A DNA stretch of 45,302 bases from Pseudomonadota bacterium (lineage in GTDB: Bacteria; Pseudomonadota; Gammaproteobacteria; Burkholderiales; Burkholderiaceae_B): positions 1 through 45,302 of the forward strand of contig JAFAEO010000075.1 in assembly GCA_023423975.1 (NCBI GenBank), read 5' to 3'. Of this stretch, positions 25,454 through 34,220 are shown one piece after another (within the stretch, counting starts at the first letter, position 1; every line of letters starts with the position of its first letter). The notes beneath the pieces were generated by a model. That model was not told where the DNA came from, made no database searches, and was given only the letters and a program-made list of their open reading frames with translations. The translations under genes and the position numbers were made by a program.

Positions 25454-25590
25454 AAAATTGCTCGCGGTAAACGTAATGTTCGGACAGCGTAACGGTCAGA
25501 CAGGTTCAGCAGTCGGCTGAAATTGACAACAGCTTAAAACAGCAACAGCAAGACAACAGCATAAAGCAGGCAGGACAGGAGGGACACTTA

Positions 25591-25649
25591 TTGCATGCGG
25601 CATACATGGCATGCAAGCCGCATCGCCGGGAACCGGGTTTCAAACCCGG
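25591..25649. repeat. Overlapping inverted repeats between the dehydrogenase and aminotransferase genes
   Basis: Three dyads lie in 59 bases: TTGCATGC/GCATGCAA (25591-25598 and 25609-25616), ATGCGGC/GCCGCAT (25595-25601 and 25617-25623), and CCGGGTTT-C-AAACCCGG (25633-25649). The first two share bases and cannot form together. They may control passage of transcription from the dehydrogenase to the aminotransferase gene, or end the former. Confidence 0.5.
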
Positions 25650-25693
25650 ATGCCAGCAATGCAGTTGGCATTTGCCATCGTATGTGCTGGCGC

Positions 25694-27199
25694 TTAGTCT
25701 TCGCCGAAGCGGATACCTTGAGCCAGTGGCAGTTCGCGTGAATAGTTCACGGTGTTGGTGGCGCGCCGCATATAGGCTTTCCAGGCGTCTGAGCCTGATT
25801 CGCGGCCGCCGCCGGTTTCTTTTTCTCCGCCGAAGGCGCCACCGATTTCTGCGCCCGATGTTCCGATGTTCACGTTTGCAATACCGCAATCGGAGCCCGA
25901 TGCTGACATGAACAGCTCTGCTTCGCGCAGGTCTGTGGTGAAGACGGCAGAAGACAGGCCCTGCGGTACATCATTCTGCAACTCGATGGCCTCTTCGAAC
26001 GTGTCATAGCTCATGATGTACAGAATAGGCGCGAATGTTTCGTGACGCACGACGTCTGTCTGTCCGGGCATTTGCACAATCGCCGGCCGCACATAGAATG
26101 CGTTGGGGAAACGCTCTTGCAGTGCGCGCTCGCCCCCTGTCACCGTGCCACCCTGTTCGGCGGCCTGGCCCAGCGCATTTTGCATGGCCTCGAAGGCGGC
26201 TTGATCAATCAGCGGTCCTACCAGCGTGCCGGCTTCCAGTGGGCTGCCGATCGTAGCAGATGCATAGGCTTTTTTCAGGCGGGCGGTCAGCTCCTGCACC
26301 ACATCGCGATGCGAAATAATGCGGCGGGTGGACGTACACCTCTGACCGCAGGTGCCGATGGCGCCAAAAAGAATGCCGCGCACGGCCAGATCCAGGTCTG
26401 CCGATTGGCTGACAATAATGGCATTGTTGCCGCCCAGCTCCAGCAGGCTGCGGCCGAAACGGGCCGCCACGCGTGGTCCTACCTCGCGACCCATGCGGGT
26501 CGAGCCGGTGGCCGACACCAGAGCAACCTTGGGGCTGTCTACCAGCACCTGGCCCACGTCGCGCTGGCCTATGACCACCTGGGCCAGATGCGCCGGTGCG
26601 TCGCCAAAGCGCTTGAGGGCGCGCTCAAACAGGGCCTGGGTTGCCAGTGCCGTGAGCGGAGTTTTCTCTGAAGGCTTCCAGATGACCGCGTTGCCGCATA
26701 CCAGCGCCAGCGCAGTATTCCAAGACCACACGGCTACCGGGAAATTGAATGCGGTGATCACGCCGACCACGCCTATCGGATGCCAGGTTTCCATCATGCG
26801 ATGGCCGGGACGCTCCGATGCGATGGTCAAGCCATACAACTGACGCGAGAGGCCAACCGCGAAATCACAAATGTCGATCATTTCCTGCACTTCGCCTTCA
26901 CCCTCTGCGGTGATCTTGCCGGCTTCGACAGACACCAGACGACCCAGGGCCGCCTTGTGTTCACGCAGCTCTTCACCCAGCAGCCTGATCAGCTCGCCAC
27001 GGCGCGGTGCCGGAACAGTGCGCCATGCTTTCTGGGCAGCAACGGCCTGGTCAATTGCCTGGTTCGTTTGCTGTGTCGTGTGTACCCGAACATCGGCAAT
27101 GCGAGCACCGTCTACCGGCGAGTGGACCGGCAGCGTACCGCCGGTGACCGATTCCTGGGCGATGCCCAGCGCGCTGAATAATTCTTTGACTGAATCCAT
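25694..27199 (-). CDS. ALDH7-type aldehyde dehydrogenase, probable L-aminoadipate-semialdehyde dehydrogenase
   Basis: The 501-residue enzyme has the ALDH features ITAFNFPVAVWSWN, WKPSEKTPL, LLELGGNNA (general-base Glu) and TCGQRCTSTRR (catalytic Cys). The C-terminal GGEKETGGGRESGSDAWKAY with YMRRATNTVNYS is characteristic of the ALDH7/antiquitin branch, to which AmaB belongs. AmaB oxidises piperideine-6-carboxylate/aminoadipate semialdehyde to 2-aminoadipate with NAD in lysine degradation. ATG 27199 follows AAGGAAACC at 7 bases; the frame extends upstream to 27304 without a better start. It probably forms an operon with the aminotransferase gene. Confidence 0.88.
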   Translation of the reverse strand: MDSVKELFSALGIAQESVTGGTLPVHSPVDGARIADVRVHTTQQTNQAIDQAVAAQKAWRTVPAPRRGELIRLLGEELREHKAALGRLVSVEAGKITAEGEGEVQEMIDICDFAVGLSRQLYGLTIASERPGHRMMETWHPIGVVGVITAFNFPVAVWSWNTALALVCGNAVIWKPSEKTPLTALATQALFERALKRFGDAPAHLAQVVIGQRDVGQVLVDSPKVALVSATGSTRMGREVGPRVAARFGRSLLELGGNNAIIVSQSADLDLAVRGILFGAIGTCGQRCTSTRRIISHRDVVQELTARLKKAYASATIGSPLEAGTLVGPLIDQAAFEAMQNALGQAAEQGGTVTGGERALQERFPNAFYVRPAIVQMPGQTDVVRHETFAPILYIMSYDTFEEAIELQNDVPQGLSSAVFTTDLREAELFMSASGSDCGIANVNIGTSGAEIGGAFGGEKETGGGRESGSDAWKAYMRRATNTVNYSRELPLAQGIRFGED

Positions 27200-27808
27200 T
27201 TTCGGTTTCCTTGTTTGCCGGCAGAACCGGGATAATTGATGGTAACAATAGGTACGCAGAACAGACACACAGGTGACAGAGCCTGAAATGTCAATAAATG
27301 CCAACGAACTTCACTTAGCGCGGCTTGACGATGATTCTGTCCTATATGCTATTGTTAACATAAAAATAATTGCGAATGAAATTTTCAACCAATACTGTCT
27401 GACTAGAACGTTGGGCACAGCTTTAACAGAGCTGCAATCCGAGCTTTAACAGCGCTTTGCACAGTGTTTTAACCGCAGCTTTGAACGGAGGAGGTGCTAT
27501 CACACTTGAAGTGCTACCAGTGACGCCGGCGTGATGCCAGCGCAGTGCCGGCATTGGCCGGGCGCGTGCAGCACAGGCAATGCTCGTTCAACAATCAATT
27601 GTGTAGCGTACTGCCATCCTTTCTTAAAGTCAAAAAATTTCTTAAAGGAAATTTAACACTAACGGAGGTGTCGTCCCATTCGTACTTTCCCCTGTTCATC
27701 GTGACCGAACACTGCCCTGCGCCACCGTCACCGTTTGGCTCAGCCTGAAAGTGGCATCACTTTTGCTTTGGCATCCCTGCGCAATCAGTTAACAAAGGAA
27801 ACAGGTTT
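27200..27808. other. Divergent intergenic region with short direct repeats
   Basis: No gene is supported in 609 bases. AGCTTTAACAG occurs at 27419-27429 and again at 27442-27452, 23 bases apart, and a related AGCTTTGAAC lies at about 27477. The region should contain promoters for both the minus-strand dehydrogenase gene and the plus-strand ATP-grasp cassette. Confidence 0.45.
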
Positions 27809-29242
27809 ATGGCTCCCAAGTTTTATAACGAGATATGGCTGGAAGAGGCCAAAAAGAAGCCGGTCCCACGCAAGCACTACGAAGAATACCTGAAGTGGCT
27901 GGAGCGACAGGAGGCCGATTTGCTGCTGAACAAGCGCGAAGAAGCAGAGGCGCTGTTTCAGCAGGTGGGAATTACCTTCTCGGTATCGGGCGACGGCGAT
28001 GGCACGGAGCGGACCATTCCGTTTGACATCATTCCCCGCGTATTCCCGCAACGAGAGTGGAACGCCTTGCAGCGCGGCGTCGAGCAGCGCGTCAGGGCCC
28101 TGAATATGTTCCTGCATGATGTCTACCACGACAAGGACATGATTCGCGCCGGGCTTATCCCTGCCGACCTGATCATCAATAACACGCAATACCGCCCGGA
28201 GATGGTCGGTCTGGATGTGCCGCATCAAACCTATGCGCATATTGCGGGCATTGACATCGTGCGCGCGGGCCAGGGTGAGCTGTATGTGCTCGAAGACAAC
28301 CTGCGGGTGCCGTCCGGCGTGAGCTACATGCTGGAGAACCGCAAGATGATGATGCGGCTGTTTCCGGATCTTTTCAGCAAAATCAAAGTCACACCGATAG
28401 CGCACTACCCCGATCTGCTGCTTGAAACGCTGATCGAGTCGGCGCCTGAAGGCATCGACAAGCCGACCATTGCGGTGCTCACTCCCGGGATGTACAACTC
28501 GGCATACTTCGAGCATACGTTTCTTGCGCAGCAAATGGGCGTGGAGCTGGTCGAAGGCAAGGATCTGTTCGTCAAGGACGATTATGTCTACATGAGAACC
28601 ACGCAAGGGCCGCAGCGCGTCGATGTAATGTATCGCCGCCTGGACGATGACTTTTTGGATCCCGAGGTGTTTCGCAAGGATTCGGCGCTGGGCGTGCCAG
28701 GCCTGATGCGGGCCTACAAAGCGGGCAACCTGACGCTGTGCAATGCCATCGGCACCGGAATTGCCGATGACAAATCGGTCTATCCGTATGTCACGGAAAT
28801 GATCCGCTTCTATCTGGGCGAAAAACCGCTACTGAACAACGTACCCACCTATATGTGCCGCAATGAAGAGGATAAGGCCTATGTACTGGCCAATTTGAAG
28901 GAACTGGTGGTCAAGGAAACGCATGGCGCCGGTGGTTACGGCATGCTGGTCGGGCCGGCGGCCACGCGGGATGAGCTGGCCACGTTCGAGCAACTGATCA
29001 AAAAGGATCCGGCCAAGTATATTGCCCAGCCTACGCTGGCGTTGTCCACTTGCCAGACGTTCGTCGAGGCCGGCATCGCGCCGCGTCACGTGGATCTGCG
29101 GCCGTTCGTGCTGTCCGGCAAGACGATTCGCATGGCTGCGGGTGGATTGACCCGCGTGGCATTGAAAGAGGGGTCGCTGGTGGTCAATTCGTCGCAGGGG
29201 GGCGGCACCAAGGATACCTGGGTCATCAACCGGCGCGGCTAG
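27809..29242 (+). CDS. Circularly permuted type 2 ATP-grasp protein
   Basis: The 477-residue protein is a full CP_ATPgrasp (DUF404/DUF407-type) enzyme. Metal and nucleotide motifs are kept: VLEDNLRVPSGVSYMLENR with Glu162 and Asn164, the glycine-rich VVKETHGAGGYGMLVG (Lys369, Gly373-Gly378), and the C-terminal GGLTRVALKEGSLVVNSSQG followed by GGGTKDTWV. The family is predicted to form amide bonds between a carboxylate and an amine using ATP; the substrate is unknown. It opens a four-gene cassette with alpha-E, a fused ATP-grasp-alpha-E protein and a transglutaminase-like protein. The ATG follows AAAGGAAAC. Confidence 0.9.
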   Translation: MAPKFYNEIWLEEAKKKPVPRKHYEEYLKWLERQEADLLLNKREEAEALFQQVGITFSVSGDGDGTERTIPFDIIPRVFPQREWNALQRGVEQRVRALNMFLHDVYHDKDMIRAGLIPADLIINNTQYRPEMVGLDVPHQTYAHIAGIDIVRAGQGELYVLEDNLRVPSGVSYMLENRKMMMRLFPDLFSKIKVTPIAHYPDLLLETLIESAPEGIDKPTIAVLTPGMYNSAYFEHTFLAQQMGVELVEGKDLFVKDDYVYMRTTQGPQRVDVMYRRLDDDFLDPEVFRKDSALGVPGLMRAYKAGNLTLCNAIGTGIADDKSVYPYVTEMIRFYLGEKPLLNNVPTYMCRNEEDKAYVLANLKELVVKETHGAGGYGMLVGPAATRDELATFEQLIKKDPAKYIAQPTLALSTCQTFVEAGIAPRHVDLRPFVLSGKTIRMAAGGLTRVALKEGSLVVNSSQGGGTKDTWVINRRG

Positions 29243-29343
29243 GATCGATAGCCGGTTGCCAAGCGGGTGGATGCCGTCTGAATGAGCGCGCCTTTGCGCT
29301 GCCCCAGGCCGCATTATTGTCGAATAAAAAATAAGGAAGAATC

Positions 29344-30291
29344 ATGTTAAGTCGTACCGCCGATCATATTTACTGGATGTCCCGTTACCTGGAGCGGGCA
29401 GAAAATACCGTGCGTCTGCTGGAGGTCTGCTACCAGACGACCCTCATGACCAATGACGAAGACCATTCGGACTATAGCTGGCGCAGTGTGCTGGCAACGC
29501 TCGAAACGCTGGAGCAATATGAGGCCGAATGCGGTGCCATCAGCGCTGATCGGGTGATCGAATTTGTCGTCAACAGCAAGAACTACACCTCGTCCATCGT
29601 CTCGTGCATCCGGCTGGCGCGGGAAAACGTACGGGCGATACGTGGTACCGTGACCTCCGAAGTATGGGAAACCATCAACGCTACCTGGCTGGAGATGAAC
29701 CGCTTGCTCAAGACGCCGATACTGGCCAGCAACCCGACGCGGTTCTTCGAGTGGATCAAGACCCGATCCCTGCAAACACTGGGTGCGCAGGAAGGCACCA
29801 TGCTGCGCAACGAAACGTACAACTTCATGCGCCTGGGCACCTATCTGGAGCGCGCCGACAATACTGCGCGCATGCTGGAAATCCGTTTCTACCTGGAAAA
29901 TGCGGCCGACGACAAACGTAAACTGGTCACCCAGCTATATCACTGGACGGCCGTGCTGCGCTCGCTTTCCGGCCTGGAAATTTATCGCCAGGTGTTTCGC
30001 GAAACGGTCGACCCCAAACGGGTGATTGAGCTGATTGTTTTGCATCCGGATATGCCGCATTCATTGGCTCATTCCTCGCGCGAGCTGCTGGCCCATTTGC
30101 AAAAAGTGCGCAATGTCAAATCCGATGAAACGCTGCGCCTGGCGGGAAGACTGGATGCGGACCTGCGCTATACCACGATCAATGAAATCTTCAAGGCGGG
30201 TCTGCATGACTGGCTGACCCGGTATCTGGAGAGCATGGAGACGATCGGCCAGGGCATCAATGATGATTTCCTGTGGCAGCCGGTGCAATAG
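29344..30291 (+). CDS. Alpha-E domain protein (DUF403)
   Basis: The 315-residue all-helical protein starts MLSRTADHIYWMSRYLERAE followed by NTVRLLEV, the hallmark of the alpha-E family. A second copy of the pattern, FMRLGTYLERADNTARMLEI, lies near residues 160-180. The domain name comes from its helices and conserved glutamates. It is nearly always found with CP-ATP-grasp proteins and has no known reaction. It follows the ATP-grasp gene by 101 bases, with AAGGA before the ATG. The same domain is repeated at the C-terminus of the next protein. Confidence 0.9.
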   Translation: MLSRTADHIYWMSRYLERAENTVRLLEVCYQTTLMTNDEDHSDYSWRSVLATLETLEQYEAECGAISADRVIEFVVNSKNYTSSIVSCIRLARENVRAIRGTVTSEVWETINATWLEMNRLLKTPILASNPTRFFEWIKTRSLQTLGAQEGTMLRNETYNFMRLGTYLERADNTARMLEIRFYLENAADDKRKLVTQLYHWTAVLRSLSGLEIYRQVFRETVDPKRVIELIVLHPDMPHSLAHSSRELLAHLQKVRNVKSDETLRLAGRLDADLRYTTINEIFKAGLHDWLTRYLESMETIGQGINDDFLWQPVQ

Positions 30292-30502
30292 CATCATTGG
30301 AGGGTTCAGGCGCCAGATGAACCGGCACTGCGCCGAAGGCGCGCGATTGCTTGCGGCAGTATGCCCGCCTGGGCGCCCCTACGATAGCCGGCAAAGGGTG
30401 TGGTGCATGTGCATCGTTGTCGCCGATTAGTCGAAACAAGGGGTAGGCGTCTGGTCGAAATTGCGTACAATGACTCATTGTAAAGTCATCATCAATGGTT
30501 GC

Positions 30503-33091
30503 ATGGACTTTTCCCTCGATCAATTACTGAGCCCTTCCCCGGATGGAGCGTTTTCCGAGCTGCGTGACCAGGCCGGACGTCTGGCGCCGGAGTGGGATTA
30601 TGTGCTGTCTGCACTCAGGAACCTGGCCCCCGACGATCTCAAGGGCTTTCTGGCGTATATTTCAGAAAATATCCAGAACCGGGGCAGCATCTACAACGCC
30701 TACAGTGAAGACGGCAGCACCGAGCCCTGGGAATCGCTCAGCGTTATTCCATATGTGATTTCTGCCCAGGAGTGGGATTTCATCGAACTGGCGGTGGCCC
30801 AGCGCGCGGCCGTGATCAACGACACGTTGCGCGATATTTACGGCCCGCAGCAATTGATCCGGCAGGGCCTGGTGCCACCCTCGCTCATTTTCGGCCAGCG
30901 CGGTTTTCTATGGCCTTGCATCAATACCCTGGATGCGCACGAAAACCACCTTCACATGTACGCCGTCGATATTGCTCGCGATGAAAAAGGGCAATGGCGG
31001 GTGCTCAAGGACCGCACCCAGGGTCCGCTGGGTGCTGGCTACGCCCTGCAGAACCGCCAGATCATGAGTACGGCGCTACCAGCGTTATTCAACCAGTTGC
31101 GGGTCCATCCGCAAACGGATTATTTCCGCGCCCTGCGCCACACGCTGCTGTCAAGCATGTCGGTCGAAGACGGCAACGTAGTCACAGTGCTGCTCTCGCC
31201 GGGGCCAAAACATCCAGCGTATTTCGAACATGTTTTTCTGGCCCGGCAAATGGGTGTGCCCATTACCGAAAGCCTGGACCTGACCGTACGCAACGATCTG
31301 CTGTACTTGAAGACGTTGCGGGGCCTGCAGCGGGTGCATGTGGTGCTGCGTCGCCTGGAAGACAGCGAATGCGATCCGATGGAGCTGTATGGCAGCGACT
31401 ATCCGGGTATTCCGGGCTTGTTGCAGGCTATCCGCAAAGGCAATGTGACGGTATGCAATGCGTTGGGCTCAGGTGTCCTCGAATCGGCAGGCATGCTGGA
31501 GTTTTTACCCGGCATCTGCCAGCATCTGCGCGGCGAACCCCTGCTGATGGATTCGATCCGCAGTTGGTGGTGTGGTGACGAGGCCAATCTGGATTATGCC
31601 CGCAGGCACTTTGATTCGCTGATGTTCAAGTCCAGCTTTTCATCGATGCGTGGCAGCCCGCAATACGTGCCTGATCTGAATCAGGCACAGCGCGAGGCAC
31701 TGTTGCAGCGGCTGCAAACCAGTCCGCGTTCACTGGTGGCGCATGAGGTGATGCCGCTGGCCCGCATTCCGGAAATTGATTTTGAATCGAGGCAGTTGCA
31801 GATGCGCCGCTTTACCATGCGGGTGTTCGCCACCTTGACCTCGGATGGTTCCTATCAGGTCATGCCCGGCGGGGTGGTACGGGTCGAAGACAAAAGCAAT
31901 ACGCCGGTATTGTCTTCGCGCAACCGGCAGATCAACAAGGATCTATGGGTCTGTCGAGTGGGGCGTCCCGCTGTGCCGACAGTGGTTACCATACCACCTG
32001 ACCGCGCCCGGGTGCGCAGTATACCGGATGCGTTTGAAGCCAAGCCGCTGACGCTTGAGCAATTGCTGGCGGCACATACGACCACCCCGGCTCGCATCGG
32101 CGAGAATCTGTTCTGGATGGGTCGATATGGTATCCGCGCCGAGTTGTCGGTACTGTTGCTGCGCACCATCACCCGCAACCTGACCGAACGCGTGACCGAG
32201 AAGGAAACGCTGATCACGCTGCTGTATAAACTGGGTACGCATCTGCATGTGCTGCCTGTGCCGTCGGCAGAAGCCATTGGCGCAGACGATAACTATGACA
32301 TCAATTTCATCCGTCATCAGTTGGGCGCGTCACTGGCGCCCTCATCGCTAAATGGCGCGCTGGCCAACAATGTGAACTATTTGCATCAGTGTGCGTTCAA
32401 CATACGGGAAAAGCTGTCTCTGGATGTATGGTGGGTTGTCAATTACATGCCTGCCTATCTGGGCTCCGCCGAACTGGATCTGACCGTGGTGCAGCAGCGC
32501 ATGCAGGAGCTGTTTGCCAGTTGCTCGATCCTCTCGGGCTTTACACATGAACAGATGACGCGTGATGAGGGCTGGAGCTTTTTGTTGCTTGGCCGCCTGA
32601 TCGAAAAGCTGGGTCGCATGAGCGACACGCTGGGATTTTTTCTCAAGCAGAGCGAGCATGACAAAACCATTATGCTCGAGTCGCTACTGGAAATCGCCTA
32701 CAGTATCGTCACCTACCGCGCCCGCTACCATCGCGAAGAAGAGATGCTGGCCGTCCTGTATTTGCTGGTGTTCGACCGCAGCAACCCTTATTCACTGCGT
32801 TACCTGTGCCAGAGCCTGCTCGATAACAGCGCTGCATTCAATGTTCAGGATGCACAAAGCAGGCAAATCCTGCAAAAGGCGCTGGGCGATCTGGACGCGG
32901 TTGACCTGGCGCGCTTTGCCGTGGGAACGCCCGCAGCTGACCAGATTTACCAGCAACTGGGCAGTGTATGTGCCGATATTTCTTATGCGCTGTCCATTTT
33001 CGCCAACAGCATCAGCCATCAGTATTTTCTTGTTACCGAGACTATCACGAGCGATACCGGTCTTGAGGCGGCCAACAAGGAGTTCCTGTAA
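30503..33091 (+). CDS. Fused ATP-grasp and alpha-E protein
   Basis: This 862-residue protein joins a CP-ATP-grasp-like region (residues 1 to about 510) to an alpha-E domain (about 530-850, with ARIGENLFWMGRYGIRAELS and later LLLGRLIEKLGRMSDTLGFF). The ATP-grasp half lacks the glycine-rich loop: the aligned stretch is LMFKSSFSSMRGS. The metal-motif site reads VLKDRTQGPLGAGYALQNR, which is common in this subgroup. The start is uncertain because no Shine-Dalgarno is visible; ATG 30503 gives the natural MDFSLDQLL start, with TTG 30461 and ATG 30470 as alternatives. The stop overlaps the transglutaminase start by one base. Confidence 0.9.
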   Translation: MDFSLDQLLSPSPDGAFSELRDQAGRLAPEWDYVLSALRNLAPDDLKGFLAYISENIQNRGSIYNAYSEDGSTEPWESLSVIPYVISAQEWDFIELAVAQRAAVINDTLRDIYGPQQLIRQGLVPPSLIFGQRGFLWPCINTLDAHENHLHMYAVDIARDEKGQWRVLKDRTQGPLGAGYALQNRQIMSTALPALFNQLRVHPQTDYFRALRHTLLSSMSVEDGNVVTVLLSPGPKHPAYFEHVFLARQMGVPITESLDLTVRNDLLYLKTLRGLQRVHVVLRRLEDSECDPMELYGSDYPGIPGLLQAIRKGNVTVCNALGSGVLESAGMLEFLPGICQHLRGEPLLMDSIRSWWCGDEANLDYARRHFDSLMFKSSFSSMRGSPQYVPDLNQAQREALLQRLQTSPRSLVAHEVMPLARIPEIDFESRQLQMRRFTMRVFATLTSDGSYQVMPGGVVRVEDKSNTPVLSSRNRQINKDLWVCRVGRPAVPTVVTIPPDRARVRSIPDAFEAKPLTLEQLLAAHTTTPARIGENLFWMGRYGIRAELSVLLLRTITRNLTERVTEKETLITLLYKLGTHLHVLPVPSAEAIGADDNYDINFIRHQLGASLAPSSLNGALANNVNYLHQCAFNIREKLSLDVWWVVNYMPAYLGSAELDLTVVQQRMQELFASCSILSGFTHEQMTRDEGWSFLLLGRLIEKLGRMSDTLGFFLKQSEHDKTIMLESLLEIAYSIVTYRARYHREEEMLAVLYLLVFDRSNPYSLRYLCQSLLDNSAAFNVQDAQSRQILQKALGDLDAVDLARFAVGTPAADQIYQQLGSVCADISYALSIFANSISHQYFLVTETITSDTGLEAANKEFL

Positions 33092-33993
33092 TGGTGACCT
33101 ATCACATCCAGCATGATACGGAATACGATTACTACTCGCCGGTGACCCAGTCAAGGCAGATACTGCGTCTTTCTCCGCGCATTTTGCCCTGGCAAGGGCC
33201 CGAGTCCCATACCATCAATATCGATCCGCAGCCGGACAAGATCGATTTTCTGCTCGATTGCTTTGGCAACCCGCTGCAGTATTTCACCCTGATGGGCGAT
33301 CACAACCGGCTGGCTGTACGCGCGCACTCAGTGGTCAGCCTGACCCATCGCAGGCTGCCCGACAGCGACAGTACGCCGCCCTGGGAAGAGGTCGTGAACC
33401 ATTTACGTTATATGTCGGGCAGGACGTATCTGCCTTATGATTTTGAAGCCACCCAGTTTCGTTTTGAATCGAATCACATCCGGCTGCTGCCGGCCATTGC
33501 CCAGTGGGCACGCCAGGCCATTCGTCCGGGTATGCCGGTGCTGGCTGCGGTGGCGGCGCTGCAAGCGCGGATCTTTAACGAATTTGTTTTTGATCCGCAG
33601 GCCACTACCATCGCCACGCCGGTGCTCGAGGTCTTCCAGAAGCGTCGTGGCGTATGCCAGGACTTTGCGCATTTCATGATTTCCTGCCTGCGCGCCATCG
33701 GCCTGGCGGCGCGCTATGTCAGCGGCTACCTGCTGACCCATCCGCCGGCCGGTCAGCCCAGGCTGATCGGCGCCGACGCCTCGCATGCCTGGGTGTCGGT
33801 CTATATTCCTGGCCATGGCTGGGTGGACTCGGATCCGACCAATAACGTATTTCCCGATCAGGAGCATATCACCTTGTGTTGGGGCCGCGATTTTTCTGAT
33901 GTCTCACCAATTCGGGGCATGATGTACGGTAGTAGTGCGCATAGTCTGAAAACCTCCGTCACGGTCATGCCGGAAAGCGAAATGCCGCGTTAA
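33091..33993 (+). CDS. Transglutaminase-like protein
   Basis: The 300-residue protein has a bacterial transglutaminase-like N-terminal domain (MVTYHIQHDTEYDYYSPVTQ and SRQILRLSPR) and a transglutaminase core. The catalytic triad is visible: Cys189 in KRRGVCQDFAHFM, His232 in ASHAWVSVYIPG and Asp248 in DSDPTN. Such proteins may hydrolyse or transfer amide bonds rather than crosslink. No signal peptide is seen, so it should be cytosolic with its neighbours. Start and upstream stop share one base (TAATG), indicating translational coupling. It is the last gene of the cassette. Confidence 0.9.
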   Translation: MVTYHIQHDTEYDYYSPVTQSRQILRLSPRILPWQGPESHTINIDPQPDKIDFLLDCFGNPLQYFTLMGDHNRLAVRAHSVVSLTHRRLPDSDSTPPWEEVVNHLRYMSGRTYLPYDFEATQFRFESNHIRLLPAIAQWARQAIRPGMPVLAAVAALQARIFNEFVFDPQATTIATPVLEVFQKRRGVCQDFAHFMISCLRAIGLAARYVSGYLLTHPPAGQPRLIGADASHAWVSVYIPGHGWVDSDPTNNVFPDQEHITLCWGRDFSDVSPIRGMMYGSSAHSLKTSVTVMPESEMPR

Positions 33994-34023
33994 ATTGCTT
34001 CTATTTCAATTGTGATAATTGTA

Positions 34024-34047
34024 AATTTCCTGTCGGAATTATTTTTT
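34024..34047 (+). terminator. Weak terminator candidate after the ATP-grasp cassette
   Basis: AATTTCC pairs with GGAATT around a TGTC loop with one bulged T, and is followed by ATTTTTT. The T-run is good but the stem is weak. Confidence 0.4.
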
Positions 34048-34220
34048 AGTAAGGGTTTTCCATAGGAACAAGGCGATTTTCATCATTCGTAACATGTTGA
34101 TTTATAACAATAAAAAATAACAGTTAAAAATTTACCTTTAAACTTAAAAAAATTATTGACGAATTTTTTTTCTTATGAGAATTTAGATATATGTCTTAAC
34201 TTCTTCCCGGAAAATTCGGT
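34048..34220. promoter_or_regulatory. AT-rich upstream region of the amino-acid operon
   Basis: The region is markedly AT-rich compared with its neighbours and contains long A and T runs. A TTGACG box near 34155 has no clear -10 partner at standard distance. It probably holds the promoter of the oxidoreductase gene and may bind nucleoid proteins. Confidence 0.45.

Noticed and set aside
26042..26671. 209-codon frame antisense to the ALDH7-type gene
   Set aside because: No domain or RBS; the minus-strand frame has all ALDH motifs.
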